Below are positions 46,123 through 56,416 of a stretch of 64,000 nt of DNA, in pieces. The position numbers were made by a program, and so were the translations under genes. Each line of letters opens with the position of its first letter. Position 1 is the first letter of the stretch. The stretch is taken from contig NZ_CP014841.1 of NCBI RefSeq assembly GCF_001641285.1, positions 558,001 to 622,000 on the forward strand, read 5' to 3'. The notes beneath the pieces were generated by a model. That model was not told the DNA's origin, made no database searches, and saw only the letters and a program-made list of their open reading frames with translations. Origin of the DNA: Dyella thiooxydans. Lineage in GTDB: Bacteria; Pseudomonadota; Gammaproteobacteria; Xanthomonadales; Rhodanobacteraceae.

Positions 46123-46650
46123 ATGAAAGCCACCGGACATTACGATCAGGTCAAGGACGTCGATCCCCAGGTCGTCCTCAACGAACACACCCGCCAGCAC
46201 ATCGAGGAGTGGGTGGCCCGGTTCCCGCCGGACCGCAAGCGCTCGGCGCTGATCCAGTCGCTGTTCGCGGCGCAGGAGCAGAACCACGGCTTCCTCACCG
46301 ATGAGCTGATCACCGCGGTCGCCAAGTACCTCGGCCTGCCGGCTGTGTGGGCGTACGAGGTGGCGAGTTTCTACTCGATGCTCGAGACCCGGCCGGTCGG
46401 CCGCAACAACGTGGCCATCTGCACCAACATCTCGTGCTGGCTCAACGGCGCCGAAGAGCTGGTGAGGCACTGCGAGCAGAAGCTCGGCATCAAGCTTGGC
46501 GAGAGCACGCCGGATGGCCGCGTATACCTGAAGCGTGAGGAAGAGTGCATCGCGGCCTGCGTGTACGCGCCGGCGATGACGGTCAACGGGCATTATCACG
46601 AACGGCTCACCACCGAAAAGCTCGATGCCATCCTGGACGGGCTGGAGTAA
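46123..46650 (+). CDS. nuoE: NADH-quinone oxidoreductase subunit E
   Basis: This 175-residue thioredoxin-like subunit carries the off-path 2Fe-2S cluster N1a. Its ligands are Cys in [14 protein letters not shown] (two residues) and Cys in [13 protein letters not shown] (two residues). The helical N-terminus [26 protein letters not shown] is typical. I chose ATG 46123 with GGAGCC upstream; the upstream ATG overlaps nuoD. nuoF follows 4 bp after the stop. Confidence 0.96.
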   Translation: MKATGHYDQVKDVDPQVVLNEHTRQHIEEWVARFPPDRKRSALIQSLFAAQEQNHGFLTDELITAVAKYLGLPAVWAYEVASFYSMLETRPVGRNNVAICTNISCWLNGAEELVRHCEQKLGIKLGESTPDGRVYLKREEECIAACVYAPAMTVNGHYHERLTTEKLDAILDGLE

Positions 46651-46654
46651 GACG

Positions 46655-47998
46655 ATGGCGAACACCACCACCGGTCCGGTCGGACCCGCACCGAAGGACC
46701 ACCAGGTCGTCTACACCACGCTGCATTTCGACAAGCCCTGGGCGATGTCGAGCTACGAGCAGGTGGACGGCTACAAGGCCTGGCGCAAGATCCTTGCCGA
46801 GAAGACCGATCCGACCGCGATCATCGAGGAAGTGAAGAAGTCGAACCTGCGCGGCCGCGGCGGCGCGGGCTTCCCGACCGGCCTGAAGTGGTCTTTCATG
46901 CCGAAGGGCGACATGCAGAAGTACATCCTCTGCAACTCCGACGAATCCGAGCCGGGCACCGCCAAGGACCGCGACATCCTGCGCTACAACCCGCATGCGG
47001 TGATCGAGGGCCTGGCCATCGCCTGCTACGCGACCGGTTCCACCGTGGCCTACAACTACCTGCGCGGCGAGTTCCACCATGAGCCGTTCGAGCACTTCGA
47101 GGAAGCGCTCAAGGAAGCCTACGCGGCCGGCCTGCTGGGCAAGAACATCCAGGGCAGCGGCATTGATGTGGACATCTATGGCGCGCTGGGCGCCGGTGCC
47201 TACATCTGCGGCGAGGAAACCGCGCTGATGGAGTCGCTCGAGGGCAAGAAGGGCCAGCCGCGCTTCAAGCCGCCGTTCCCGGCCAACTTCGGCCTGTACG
47301 GCAAGCCGACCACGATCAACAACACCGAGACCTACGCCTCGGTGCCGGCGATCCTGCGCAACGGCGCCGATTGGTTCCTCAACCTCGGCAAGCCGAACAA
47401 CGGCGGCCCGAAGATCTTCTCGGTCTCCGGCCACGTGGCCAGGCCGGGCAACTTCGAGATCCGCCTCGGCACCCCGTTCGCGGAGCTGCTGGAAATGGCC
47501 GGCGGTGTGCGCAACGGCAACAAGCTCAAGGCGGTGATCCCGGGCGGTTCCTCGATGAAGGTGCTGCCGGCGGACACCATGATGGAAGCCACCATGGACT
47601 ACGACTGCCTGCAGAAGGCGGGTTCGGGCCTGGGGTCCGGCGCGGTCATCGTGATGGACGAGACCACCTGCATGGTCAAGGCCTGCCATCGCATCTCGCG
47701 CTTCTACTACGCCGAGTCCTGCGGCCAGTGCACCCCGTGCCGCGAGGGCACCGGCTGGATGTACCGCGTGCTCAGCCGCATCGTGGACGGGAAGGGTACC
47801 GAGGATGACCTGCATCGCCTGAAGGCGGTCGCCGGCCAGATCGAGGGCCACACCATCTGCGCCTTCGGCGAAGCCGCCGCCTGGCCGGTGCAGGGCTTCC
47901 TGCACCACTTCTGGGACGAGTTCGAATACTTCGTGCGCAACGGTCGCTCCATGACGGACGACAAGCTTGCCGCCGCAAACCAGGGAGTCGCCGCCTGA
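46655..47998 (+). CDS. nuoF: NADH-quinone oxidoreductase subunit F
   Basis: This 447-residue flavoprotein oxidises NADH. The FMN/NADH Gly-rich motifs are [15 protein letters not shown] and [19 protein letters not shown], and the N3 4Fe-4S ligands are in [14 protein letters not shown] with a fourth Cys in [10 protein letters not shown]. The N-terminal 25 residues are a short variable extension. The stop overlaps nuoG (TGATG). Confidence 0.97.
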   Translation: MANTTTGPVGPAPKDHQVVYTTLHFDKPWAMSSYEQVDGYKAWRKILAEKTDPTAIIEEVKKSNLRGRGGAGFPTGLKWSFMPKGDMQKYILCNSDESEPGTAKDRDILRYNPHAVIEGLAIACYATGSTVAYNYLRGEFHHEPFEHFEEALKEAYAAGLLGKNIQGSGIDVDIYGALGAGAYICGEETALMESLEGKKGQPRFKPPFPANFGLYGKPTTINNTETYASVPAILRNGADWFLNLGKPNNGGPKIFSVSGHVARPGNFEIRLGTPFAELLEMAGGVRNGNKLKAVIPGGSSMKVLPADTMMEATMDYDCLQKAGSGLGSGAVIVMDETTCMVKACHRISRFYYAESCGQCTPCREGTGWMYRVLSRIVDGKGTEDDLHRLKAVAGQIEGHTICAFGEAAAWPVQGFLHHFWDEFEYFVRNGRSMTDDKLAAANQGVAA

Positions 47999-50325
47999 TG
48001 AGCGCGCAGCCAACCCCCGCCGCCCCCGATCTTCTGAACATCGAGATCGACGGCAAGCCCACCCAGATCCGCAAGGGCGCGATGATCATCGAGGCGGCCG
48101 ACGCCATCGGTGTCTCGATCCCGCGCTTCTGCTATCACCGCAAGCTTCCCATCGCCGCCAACTGCCGCATGTGCCTGGTGGACGTGGAGATGGGCGGCCG
48201 GATGATGCCCAAGCCGCAGCCGGCCTGTGCTACTCCCGTCGCGGAAGGCATGAAGGTGATGACGCGCTCGGAGAAGGCGCTGAAGTTCCAGAAGGACGTG
48301 ATGGAATTCCTTCTGATCAACCACCCGCTGGACTGCCCGATCTGCGACCAGGGCGGCGAGTGCGAGCTGCAGGACGTCTCGCTGGGCTACGGCCGCAGCG
48401 TGTCCCGCTACACCGAGCGCAAGCGCACCGTGGCCGACGAGAACATCGGCCCGCTGGTCGCCACCGAGATGACCCGCTGCATCCAGTGCACCCGCTGCGT
48501 GCGTTTCACCAGCGAGATCGCCGGTACCTACGAGCTCGGCGGCATGAACCGCGGCGAGAACCTGCAGATCGGTACCTACATCGGCAAGACGATCGAGACG
48601 GAGCTGTCAGGCAACATCATCGACGTCTGCCCGGTCGGCGCGCTGACCAACAAGCCGTTCCAGTTCAAGGCGCGCGCCTGGGAGCTGACGGCGAAGCCGT
48701 CGATCGGCTACCACGACGCGCTCGGCTCCAACCTGTGGCTGCACACGCGCCGCGGCGAGGTACTGCGCACGGTGCCGCGCGACAACGAGTCGATCAACGA
48801 GTGCTGGCTGTCCGATCGTGACCGCTACAGCTACCAGGGACTGTATGCCACCGACCGCGTCAGTGCGCCGGAAGTGAAGCGCAACGGCCAGTGGCAGGCG
48901 ACCACCTGGGAGGACGCCCTGTCGTTCGCCGCCGAGGCGCTGCGCAAGGTCCCCTCAGGCGAACTGGGCGTGCTGGCCAACCCGGCCGCCACGAGCGAGG
49001 AGGGCGACCTGCTGGTGCGTCTGGCGCGCGGCCTGGGCAGTGCCCACGTCGACCACCGCCTGCGTCAACTCGACTTCGCCGATGGTGCCGTCGCCGGCAC
49101 GTTCGCGATGCCGGTCGCCGACGTGGCCAAGGTGCGCGGCGCATTGCTGGTTGGCTCCAACCTGCGCCACGAAATGCCGCTGCTCAACCATCGCCTGCAC
49201 CAGGCGGTGAAGAAGGGCGCGAAGGTCTACACGGTCAATCCGGCCGCGTTCGACTTCAACTACAAGCTGGCTGGCGAAGCCATCGCCGCGCCGCAGTCGC
49301 TGGTCGACGCACTGCTCGGTCTGGCCAAGGCGGCGGTGGGCGCCGGTGCGTCCGCGCCGGCGGCGCTGGCCGAGGCGATCGCTGCGGCGTCGTCCGACCA
49401 GGGCGATGCCGATGCGCTGGCCCAGCTGAAGAGCGGTCCGTCGGTGATCGTGCTTGGCGAACTGGCCGTCACCCATCCGCAGGCTTCGTGGCTGCGTGCC
49501 ATCGCCCGCTTCATCGGCGAGGCGACCGGGGCCGCGGTCAACGAGCTGCCGGTCGGCGCCAATGCGCTGGGCCTGGCCCGTGCCGGCGTGCTGCCGGGCA
49601 ATGGCGGCCTGGATGCACAGGCCATGCTGGCCAATCCGCGCAAGGGCTATGTGCTGTTCGGCATCGAGCCGCCGTACGACTTCGCCGATGGTGGCAAGGC
49701 GCTCAATGCGCTGCTCGGCGCGGATTCGGTGGTCGCCTTCGCGGCATTCGCCAGCCCCACGCTGCGTGACGTGGCCGACGTGATCCTGCCGATCGCGCTG
49801 TTGCCGGAGACCGATGGCACGCTGGTCAATGTCGACGGCGTGCCGCAGCAGGTGCGGGCCGGTGCGAAGCTGCCGGGGCAGGCCCGGCCGGGCTGGAAGG
49901 TGCTGCGCGCGCTGGGTGGCATGCTGCAGTTCGCCGGTTTCGAATTCGACGACCTGGCCGGGCTGCGTGCAGGCATGGCCGAGGTGTCGAGCCGTCCGGG
50001 CGCGGCGGGCCTGGCCACCCGCGAAGCGGTTTCCGGCCTGACGCGGCTGGCCAGCTGGCCGATCTATCGCACCGACGCGGTGTTGCGTCGTGCCGAAGCG
50101 CTGAACGCACACCCACTCAACCGCGCGCCGGCCGCCCGTCTGAATGCTGACGAGGCCGCCCGCCAGGGGCTCGTCGTCGACGCGGCGGTCAAGCTCGGGC
50201 AGTCGGTGCTGCCGGTTGTGATCGACGCCGCGGTGCCCGACGGTGCCGTCTGGATCGAGGCCGCGCACGACCTCACCGCGACGCTGCCGGCCTACGGCGC
50301 AACCCTCACCCTGAGCAAGGCTTGA
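47998..50325 (+). CDS. nuoG: NADH-quinone oxidoreductase subunit G
   Basis: This 775-residue molybdopterin-oxidoreductase-like subunit is the largest of the peripheral arm. The N1b 2Fe-2S site is in [20 protein letters not shown], the N5 site has His and Cys ligands in [19 protein letters not shown], and N4 is in [11 protein letters not shown] with a distal CPVGALT. The extra N7 CxxC cluster of E. coli is not visible after [13 protein letters not shown], so N7 is likely absent. The C-terminal 400 residues are weakly conserved, Ala-rich and variable among relatives. Confidence 0.95.
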   Translation: MSAQPTPAAPDLLNIEIDGKPTQIRKGAMIIEAADAIGVSIPRFCYHRKLPIAANCRMCLVDVEMGGRMMPKPQPACATPVAEGMKVMTRSEKALKFQKDVMEFLLINHPLDCPICDQGGECELQDVSLGYGRSVSRYTERKRTVADENIGPLVATEMTRCIQCTRCVRFTSEIAGTYELGGMNRGENLQIGTYIGKTIETELSGNIIDVCPVGALTNKPFQFKARAWELTAKPSIGYHDALGSNLWLHTRRGEVLRTVPRDNESINECWLSDRDRYSYQGLYATDRVSAPEVKRNGQWQATTWEDALSFAAEALRKVPSGELGVLANPAATSEEGDLLVRLARGLGSAHVDHRLRQLDFADGAVAGTFAMPVADVAKVRGALLVGSNLRHEMPLLNHRLHQAVKKGAKVYTVNPAAFDFNYKLAGEAIAAPQSLVDALLGLAKAAVGAGASAPAALAEAIAAASSDQGDADALAQLKSGPSVIVLGELAVTHPQASWLRAIARFIGEATGAAVNELPVGANALGLARAGVLPGNGGLDAQAMLANPRKGYVLFGIEPPYDFADGGKALNALLGADSVVAFAAFASPTLRDVADVILPIALLPETDGTLVNVDGVPQQVRAGAKLPGQARPGWKVLRALGGMLQFAGFEFDDLAGLRAGMAEVSSRPGAAGLATREAVSGLTRLASWPIYRTDAVLRRAEALNAHPLNRAPAARLNADEAARQGLVVDAAVKLGQSVLPVVIDAAVPDGAVWIEAAHDLTATLPAYGATLTLSKA

Positions 50326-50327
50326 CC

Positions 50328-51356
50328 ATGGGCGACCAGATCCTCAACCAGCTCGTCTGGCCGATCGTACATATCCTCGCCATCGTGCTGCCGCTGGTGC
50401 TGGCAGTGGCGATGTTCGTGTACTGGGAGCGCAAGATCATCGGCTGGATGCACGTGCGCATGGGGCCGAACAAGATCGGTCCGCTCGGCCTGCTGCAGGC
50501 CTTCGCCGACGTGGTCAAGCTGCTGATCAAGGAAGTGATCCTGCCGACCAACGCAAACCGCTTCCTGTACTACCTCGCGCCGTTGTTGGCGCTGGTGCCG
50601 GCGCTGGCCGCCTGGTCGGTGATCCCGTTCGGCACCAAGATGGTGCTGGCCAACGTCAATGCCGGCCTGCTGTACCTGCTGGCGATGACCTCGCTGGGCG
50701 TGTACGGCATCATCCTCGCCGGCTGGGCCTCGAACTCGCGTTATGCGCTGCTCGGCGCGATGCGCTCGGCCGCCCAGGTGATCTCCTACGAGCTGGCCAT
50801 GGGCCTGTGCCTGGTCTGCGTGCTGGTGCTGGCCGGCTCGCTGAACCTGACCGACATCGTGATGGCGCAGGCGGGCAGCAAAGGCATCGGCGAGTGGTTC
50901 ATGTGGCCCCTGCTGCCGGTGTTCGTCATCTACTTCATCTCCGGCGTCGCCGAGACCAACCGCGCGCCGTTCGACGTGGCCGAGGGCGAGTCTGAGATCG
51001 TGGCCGGCTTCCACGTGGAGTACTCCGGCTCGGCGTTCGCGCTGTTCTTCCTGGCCGAGTACGCCAACATGATCCTGGTGAGCTTCCTCGCCTCGATCCT
51101 GTTCATGGGCGGGTGGCTCAGCCCGTTCCCGGAGAGCTGGGGCTGGATCGGCCACGGCAACTTCTTCTGGCTGTTCGCCAAGGCCTTCGCCTTCGCTTTC
51201 CTGTTCCTCTGGTTCCGCGCCAGCTTCCCGCGCTACCGCTATGACCAGATCATGCGGCTGGGCTGGAAGGTGTTCATTCCCATCACCATCGTGTGGGTCC
51301 TCGTCGCCGGCTGCATGAAGTACTACGGCTGGGTCACCATCGGCACGGGGGTCTGA
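50328..51356 (+). CDS. nuoH: NADH-quinone oxidoreductase subunit H
   Basis: This 342-residue membrane subunit has eight helices and forms the quinone-entry chamber and start of the proton pathway. Signatures include [21 protein letters not shown] near the N-terminus and [32 protein letters not shown], quoted in part, the conserved acidic loop at about 205-235. I chose ATG 50328; TTG 50322 is possible but would overlap the nuoG stop. nuoI begins 8 bp after the stop. Confidence 0.97.
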   Translation: MGDQILNQLVWPIVHILAIVLPLVLAVAMFVYWERKIIGWMHVRMGPNKIGPLGLLQAFADVVKLLIKEVILPTNANRFLYYLAPLLALVPALAAWSVIPFGTKMVLANVNAGLLYLLAMTSLGVYGIILAGWASNSRYALLGAMRSAAQVISYELAMGLCLVCVLVLAGSLNLTDIVMAQAGSKGIGEWFMWPLLPVFVIYFISGVAETNRAPFDVAEGESEIVAGFHVEYSGSAFALFFLAEYANMILVSFLASILFMGGWLSPFPESWGWIGHGNFFWLFAKAFAFAFLFLWFRASFPRYRYDQIMRLGWKVFIPITIVWVLVAGCMKYYGWVTIGTGV

Positions 51357-51364
51357 AGAAAGCC

Positions 51365-51856
51365 ATGTCCCGCATTACCCATTACTTCAAGAGCCTGCTG
51401 CTCATCGAGCTTCTCAAGGGCATGGCGCTGACCTGGCGCTACCTGTTCGCGCCCAAGTACACGATGCGCTACCCGATGGAGCACATCCCCAAGTCGAATC
51501 GCTTCCGTGGCCTGCATGCGCTTCGCCGCTATCCGAACGGCGAGGAGCGCTGCATCGCGTGCAAGCTGTGCGAGGCGGTGTGCCCGGCGCTGGCGATCAC
51601 CATTGATTCGGCCCCGCGTGCCAGCGATGGCCAGCGCCGCACGACGCGCTACGACATCGACCTGTTCAAGTGCATCTTCTGCGGTTTCTGCGAGGAGAGC
51701 TGCCCGGTCGACTCGATCGTCGAGACGCACGTGCATGAATACCACTTCGAACAGCGCGGCGAGAACGTGGTGACCAAGCCGCAGCTGCTCGCCATCGGCG
51801 ACCGCTTCGAGGCCGACATCGCCGCCGCCCGCGCGCAGGACGCGGCGTACCGCTGA
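51365..51856 (+). CDS. nuoI: NADH-quinone oxidoreductase subunit I
   Basis: This 163-residue 8Fe-8S ferredoxin-type subunit bridges the Fe-S chain and NuoB. The two 4Fe-4S motifs are [12 protein letters not shown] and [12 protein letters not shown], supplying N6a and N6b. The N-terminal amphipathic helix ([18 protein letters not shown]) anchors it to the membrane arm. I chose ATG 51365; the frame upstream has no homology. Spacing to nuoJ is 15 bp. Confidence 0.97.
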   Translation: MSRITHYFKSLLLIELLKGMALTWRYLFAPKYTMRYPMEHIPKSNRFRGLHALRRYPNGEERCIACKLCEAVCPALAITIDSAPRASDGQRRTTRYDIDLFKCIFCGFCEESCPVDSIVETHVHEYHFEQRGENVVTKPQLLAIGDRFEADIAAARAQDAAYR

Positions 51857-51871
51857 GGGCAGGGGAAACAC

Positions 51872-52528
51872 ATGATCAATCCACAACTGTTCCAGCTGAT
51901 CTGCTTCTACGCCTTCGCCACGGTGACCGTGGCCTCGGCGCTGGCGGTGATCACCCTGCGCAACTCGGTGCATGCCGTGCTCGCACTGGTGCTGACCTTC
52001 TTCAGTTCGGCCTGCATATGGCTGCTGGCCGAGGCGGAATTCCTGGCGATCGCGCTGATCGTCGTCTACGTCGGCGCGGTGATGGTGCTGTTCCTGTTCG
52101 TCGTGATGATGCTCGACATCGATCAGGAAAAGATGCGCGAGGGTTTCGTGAAGTTCCTGCCGGTCGGCCTGATCGTGGCGCTGGTGATGCTCGGGGAGAT
52201 GCTCGCGCTGATCGGTGTGCGTGCCATGCATGCGAAGGTGCTGGGCGCGAACCCGGCGACCGAGGCGGGCCTGTCCAACACCGCCTGGCTGGGCCATGCG
52301 CTGTACACCGACTATCTGCTGCCGTTCGAGATCGCCGCGCTGATCCTGACCGTTGGCGTGGTCGCGGCAGTCGCGCTGACCCTGCGTCATCGCGGTGGCG
52401 TGCGCTACCAGACCGCCAGCCAGCAGGTGGCGGTCAAGGCCAGCGACCGCGTGCGCATCGTCAAGATGGACGCGGATACGAACTACGGTCGCACGCCGGC
52501 GCCGACCGCTTCCGAGGAGACCAAGTGA
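51872..52528 (+). CDS. nuoJ: NADH-quinone oxidoreductase subunit J
   Basis: This 218-residue five-helix membrane subunit carries the conserved third helix with the [18 protein letters not shown] pi-bulge motif ([14 protein letters not shown]) that takes part in the central hydrophilic axis. The C-terminal 40 residues ([21 protein letters not shown]) are a cytosolic extension. It overlaps nuoK by 1 nt in the TGATG arrangement (52526-52530). Confidence 0.95.
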   Translation: MINPQLFQLICFYAFATVTVASALAVITLRNSVHAVLALVLTFFSSACIWLLAEAEFLAIALIVVYVGAVMVLFLFVVMMLDIDQEKMREGFVKFLPVGLIVALVMLGEMLALIGVRAMHAKVLGANPATEAGLSNTAWLGHALYTDYLLPFEIAALILTVGVVAAVALTLRHRGGVRYQTASQQVAVKASDRVRIVKMDADTNYGRTPAPTASEETK

Positions 52529-52833
52529 TGCTCACGCTCTCGCACTACATCGTGCTCGGCGCGGTGCTGTTCTGCATCTCCGTGGCCGGCCTGTTCATCA
52601 ACCGCAAGAACGTCATCGTGCTGCTGATGGCGATCGAGTTGATGCTGCTGGCCGTGAACATGAACTTCGTGGCGTTCTCGCGCTTCCTGGGCGACGTGTC
52701 CGGCCAGGTGTTCGTGTTCTTCATTCTCACCGTGGCCGCGGCGGAATCCGCCATCGGCCTGGCGATCCTGGTCCTGCTGTTCCGCAACCGCAGCACGATC
52801 AACGTCGCCGAAATCGACAGCATGAAGGGTTGA
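52528..52833 (+). CDS. nuoK: NADH-quinone oxidoreductase subunit K
   Basis: This 101-residue three-helix subunit has the essential glutamates of the proton path in the second and third helices ([15 protein letters not shown] and [16 protein letters not shown]). The N-terminus [27 protein letters not shown] is standard. ATG 52528 overlaps the nuoJ stop; GTG 52525 is one codon upstream. It is followed 4 bp later by nuoL. Confidence 0.97.
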   Translation: MLTLSHYIVLGAVLFCISVAGLFINRKNVIVLLMAIELMLLAVNMNFVAFSRFLGDVSGQVFVFFILTVAAAESAIGLAILVLLFRNRSTINVAEIDSMKG

Positions 52834-52837
52834 TTGG

Positions 52838-54880
52838 ATGGAACTCTCGACGGCAATCCTTCTCACCATCCCGCTGGCGCCGCTGGTCGGCTGCCTGCTG
52901 GCGGGCTTCTTCGGCAAGTTCATCGGCCGGGCCGGCGCGCACAGCGTGACCATCCTGGGCCTGCTGGTCGCCTGCGGCCTGTCCTTCTACGTGCTGTACC
53001 AGATCACCGCGGGCGGCGCGCCGGTCTACAACCACAACCTGTACACCTGGTTCGAGATCGGCAAGTTCAGCGCGAGCGTCGGCTTCCTGATCGACCGGCT
53101 GACCGCGATGATGATGGTGGTGGTGACCTTCGTGTCGCTACTGGTCCACGTCTACACGATCGGCTACATGGCCGATGACCCGGGCTACCAGCGCTTCTTC
53201 AGCTACATCTCGCTGTTCACCTTCTCGATGCTGATGCTCGTGATGAGCAACAATTTCATGCAGCTGTTCTTCGGCTGGGAAGCGGTGGGCCTGGTGTCGT
53301 ACCTGTTGATCGGCTTCTGGTACAAGCGGCCGACCGCGATCTTCGCCAACCTGAAGGCGTTCCTGGTCAACCGCGTCGGTGACTTCGGCTTCCTGCTGGG
53401 CATCTCGGCGGTGCTGTACTTCCTCGGCACGCTGGACTACGCCACCGCCTTCGCCGGTGCCGATTCGCTGGTCGGCAAGACGCTGACGATCACCCAGGGC
53501 ATGCACTGGGATGCGCCGACCGTGATCTGCGTGCTGCTGTTCATCGGCGCAATGGGCAAGTCGGCCCAGGTGCCGCTGCACGTGTGGCTGCCCGACTCGA
53601 TGGAAGGCCCGACCCCGATCTCGGCGCTGATCCACGCCGCGACGATGGTGACCGCCGGCATCTTCATGGTGGCCCGCATGTCGCCGCTGTACGAGCTGTC
53701 CGGCTCGGCGCTCAGCTTCGTCATGGTGATCGGCGCCACCGGCGCGCTGTTCACCGGCCTGATCGGCATCGTGCAGAACGACATCAAGCGCGTGGTGGCC
53801 TACTCGACGCTGTCGCAGCTCGGTTACATGACCGTGGCGCTGGGCGTTTCGGCCTACTCGGGTGCGGTCTACCACCTGATGACCCACGCCTTCTTCAAGG
53901 CGCTGCTGTTCCTCGGCGCGGGCTCGGTGATCATCGCCATGCACCACGAGCAGGACATGCGCTACATGGGCGGTCTGCGCAAGTACATGCCGATCACCTG
54001 GGTCACCATGTGGATCGGTTCGCTGGCGCTGTGCGGCGTGCCGTTCTTCTCCGGCTTCTACTCGAAGGACGCGATCATCGAGGCGGTCGGCGAGTCGCAT
54101 CGCTGGGGCGCCCACTATGCCTACTTCTGCGTGATGGCCGGCGCACTGGTCACCGCGCTGTACACCTTCCGCCAGATGTACCTGACCTTCCACGGCAAGG
54201 AGCGCTTCACGGTGAAGGCCCATCACGGCCACGGTCACGATGCGCACCATGACGACCATCATGACGATCACGGCCACCACGAGCCGGGTGTGCTCGAGCA
54301 CGCACCGACCGAGTCGCCGTGGGTGGTGACCCTGCCGTTGATCCTGCTGGCGATCCCGTCGCTGCTGGTGGGCATCTTCACCGTGGGCCCGATGCTGTTC
54401 GGCGGCTGGTTCGGCCAGGCGATCCACGTGGACGAGGCCAACAACGTGCTGGGCGAAATGGCGGGCGAGTTCCACGGCGCGATGGCGATGGCGCTGCACG
54501 GCTTCACGCAGCTGCCGTTCTTCCTCGTGCTGGCGGGCTTCGTCATCCAGACCTACATCTATCTGTTCAACCCGGCGCTGGCCGGCCGGATCAAGAGCGC
54601 GCTGAAGCCGCTGTGGACCGTGCTGGACCGCAAGTACTGGGTGGACGACGTCTACTTCGCGGTCTTCGCCCGCGGTGGCGTGAAGCTCGGTCGCCTGTTC
54701 TGGAAGGCCGGTGACGCCGCGGTGATCGACGGTGCCATGGTCAACGGTTCGGCCAGCCTGGTGCAGAAGATCGCTGCGGCGATGCGCCGCCTGCAGTCCG
54801 GCTACCTCTACCACTACGCCTTCGCGATGATTCTCGGCCTCATCCTGCTGCTCGGCGGGTTCTGGCTGGTCGGGCACTAA
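52838..54880 (+). CDS. nuoL: NADH-quinone oxidoreductase subunit L
   Basis: This 680-residue antiporter-like subunit is the distal proton pump. Conserved Glu and Lys residues lie in LFFGWEAVGLVSYLLIGFW and in the SAQVPLHVWLPDSMEGPTPISALIHAATMV segment, and LGAGSVIIAMHHEQDMRYMGGL is typical. A histidine/aspartate-rich cytosolic loop lies at about 461-485 (HHGHGHDAHHDDHHDDHGHH), longer and more His-rich than usual. The protein ends in the lateral helix that runs along the membrane arm. Confidence 0.97.
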   Translation: MELSTAILLTIPLAPLVGCLLAGFFGKFIGRAGAHSVTILGLLVACGLSFYVLYQITAGGAPVYNHNLYTWFEIGKFSASVGFLIDRLTAMMMVVVTFVSLLVHVYTIGYMADDPGYQRFFSYISLFTFSMLMLVMSNNFMQLFFGWEAVGLVSYLLIGFWYKRPTAIFANLKAFLVNRVGDFGFLLGISAVLYFLGTLDYATAFAGADSLVGKTLTITQGMHWDAPTVICVLLFIGAMGKSAQVPLHVWLPDSMEGPTPISALIHAATMVTAGIFMVARMSPLYELSGSALSFVMVIGATGALFTGLIGIVQNDIKRVVAYSTLSQLGYMTVALGVSAYSGAVYHLMTHAFFKALLFLGAGSVIIAMHHEQDMRYMGGLRKYMPITWVTMWIGSLALCGVPFFSGFYSKDAIIEAVGESHRWGAHYAYFCVMAGALVTALYTFRQMYLTFHGKERFTVKAHHGHGHDAHHDDHHDDHGHHEPGVLEHAPTESPWVVTLPLILLAIPSLLVGIFTVGPMLFGGWFGQAIHVDEANNVLGEMAGEFHGAMAMALHGFTQLPFFLVLAGFVIQTYIYLFNPALAGRIKSALKPLWTVLDRKYWVDDVYFAVFARGGVKLGRLFWKAGDAAVIDGAMVNGSASLVQKIAAAMRRLQSGYLYHYAFAMILGLILLLGGFWLVGH

Positions 54881-54895
54881 AGGGAATCCAGCTCC

Positions 54896-56404
54896 ATGTT
54901 CAATCACCTGCTCAGCCTGCTGATCTGGCTTCCCGTGGTCGGCGCCGTCCCGGTGCTCCTCGCGGGCTCCGGCCGTCCCTCGCTGGCCCGCTGGCTCGCC
55001 CTGGCCGTCGCCGTGCTCACCTTCGCGGTGAGCCTGTTCCTGATCCCGCAGTACCACCTCGACGGTGCAGTGATGCAGCTGCGCGAGGATCACCTGTGGA
55101 TCGCCTCGCTCGGCGTGCACTACGGCCTCGCGGTGGACGGCATCTCGGTCGCCCTGATCCTGCTCACCACCTTCGTCAGCATCCTGGTCATCGTCGGCGC
55201 GTGGGAGGTCATCCAGGACAAGCCGCACCAGTACATGGCCGCCATGCTGGTGCTCGAGGGCCTGATGATCGGCGTGTTCTGCGCCACCGACGCGTTGCTG
55301 TTCTACGTGTTCTTCGAGGCGATGCTGATCCCGATGTTCATCCTCATCGGTATCTGGGGTGGCCCGCGTCGCGTCTACGCCACGATCAAGTTCTTCATCT
55401 ACACGTTCCTCGGTTCGATCTTCATGCTGATCGGGCTGATCTACCTGTACCAGAAGGCCGGGACGTTCAACCTGCATGCGCTGGCGGCGTTGCCGCTGTC
55501 GATGACCGAGCAGACCTGGCTGTTCTTCGCCTTCCTGCTGGCCTTTGCGGTGAAGGTGCCGATGGTGCCAGTGCATACCTGGCTGCCGGACGCCCACGTG
55601 GAGGCGCCGACCGGCGGTTCGGTGGTGCTGGCGGCGGTGATGCTGAAGATCGGCGGATACGGCTTCCTGCGCTTCTCGCTGCCGATCACCCCGGATGCCG
55701 CTGCACACTTCGCGCCGCTGGTGATCGTGCTCAGCCTGGTCGCGGTGGTCTACATTGGTTACGTGGCCTTGGTGCAGGACGACATGAAGAAGCTGGTGGC
55801 CTACTCGTCGGTGGCCCACATGGGCTTCGTGACGCTGGGCATCTTCATCGCCTTCATGCTGGTGCGTGATGCCGGCAACCTGGATGCGGCCAAGCTCGGC
55901 ATGCAGGGTGCGATGGTGCAGATGATCTCGCACGGCTTCGTCTCCGGCGCGATGTTCTCCTGCATCGGCGTGCTGTACGACCGCCTGCATACGCGCCAGA
56001 TCAAGGACTACGGTGGCGTCATCAACGTGATGCCCTGGTTCGGCTTCTTCTACGTGCTGTTCGCCATGGCCAACTCGGGCCTCCCGGGTACCAGCGGTTT
56101 CGTGGGCGAGTTCATGGTGGTGCTGGCCAGCTTCAGCGCCAATCCGTGGATCGCGCTGTTCGCCGCCTTCACCTTGATCATCGGCGCGGCCTACACGCTG
56201 TGGATGGTCAAGCGCGTGCTGTGGGGCGACATCACCAACCCGCACGTGGCGGAAATGAAGGAGATCAACGGGCGCGAGACCTTCGTGCTGGCCGCCTTCG
56301 CTGCCGCAGTGCTCGCGCTGGGCATCTGGCCGCAGCCGCTGATCCATCTGATGGACAACTCGGTGGCGCAGCTGGTCCAGCAGCTGGCTGTTCACAAGAT
56401 CTGA
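54896..56404 (+). CDS. nuoM: NADH-quinone oxidoreductase subunit M
   Basis: This 502-residue antiporter-like subunit is the middle proton pump. The family core includes FYVFFEAMLIPMFILIGIWGG, AFAVKVPMVPVHTWLPDAHVEAPTGGSVVLA (quoted in part) and QDDMKKLVAYSSVAHMGFV, with the conserved Lys/Glu pair. Length matches NuoM. AGGGAATCC precedes ATG 54896. nuoN follows 12 bp after the stop. Confidence 0.97.
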   Translation: MFNHLLSLLIWLPVVGAVPVLLAGSGRPSLARWLALAVAVLTFAVSLFLIPQYHLDGAVMQLREDHLWIASLGVHYGLAVDGISVALILLTTFVSILVIVGAWEVIQDKPHQYMAAMLVLEGLMIGVFCATDALLFYVFFEAMLIPMFILIGIWGGPRRVYATIKFFIYTFLGSIFMLIGLIYLYQKAGTFNLHALAALPLSMTEQTWLFFAFLLAFAVKVPMVPVHTWLPDAHVEAPTGGSVVLAAVMLKIGGYGFLRFSLPITPDAAAHFAPLVIVLSLVAVVYIGYVALVQDDMKKLVAYSSVAHMGFVTLGIFIAFMLVRDAGNLDAAKLGMQGAMVQMISHGFVSGAMFSCIGVLYDRLHTRQIKDYGGVINVMPWFGFFYVLFAMANSGLPGTSGFVGEFMVVLASFSANPWIALFAAFTLIIGAAYTLWMVKRVLWGDITNPHVAEMKEINGRETFVLAAFAAAVLALGIWPQPLIHLMDNSVAQLVQQLAVHKI

Positions 56405-56416
56405 TCGGGACCGACC

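Noticed and set aside
53138..56395. 1085-codon minus-strand frame across nuoL-nuoM
   Set aside because: Antisense shadow of nuoL/nuoM, rich in His, Gln and Arg, no membrane segments or motifs.
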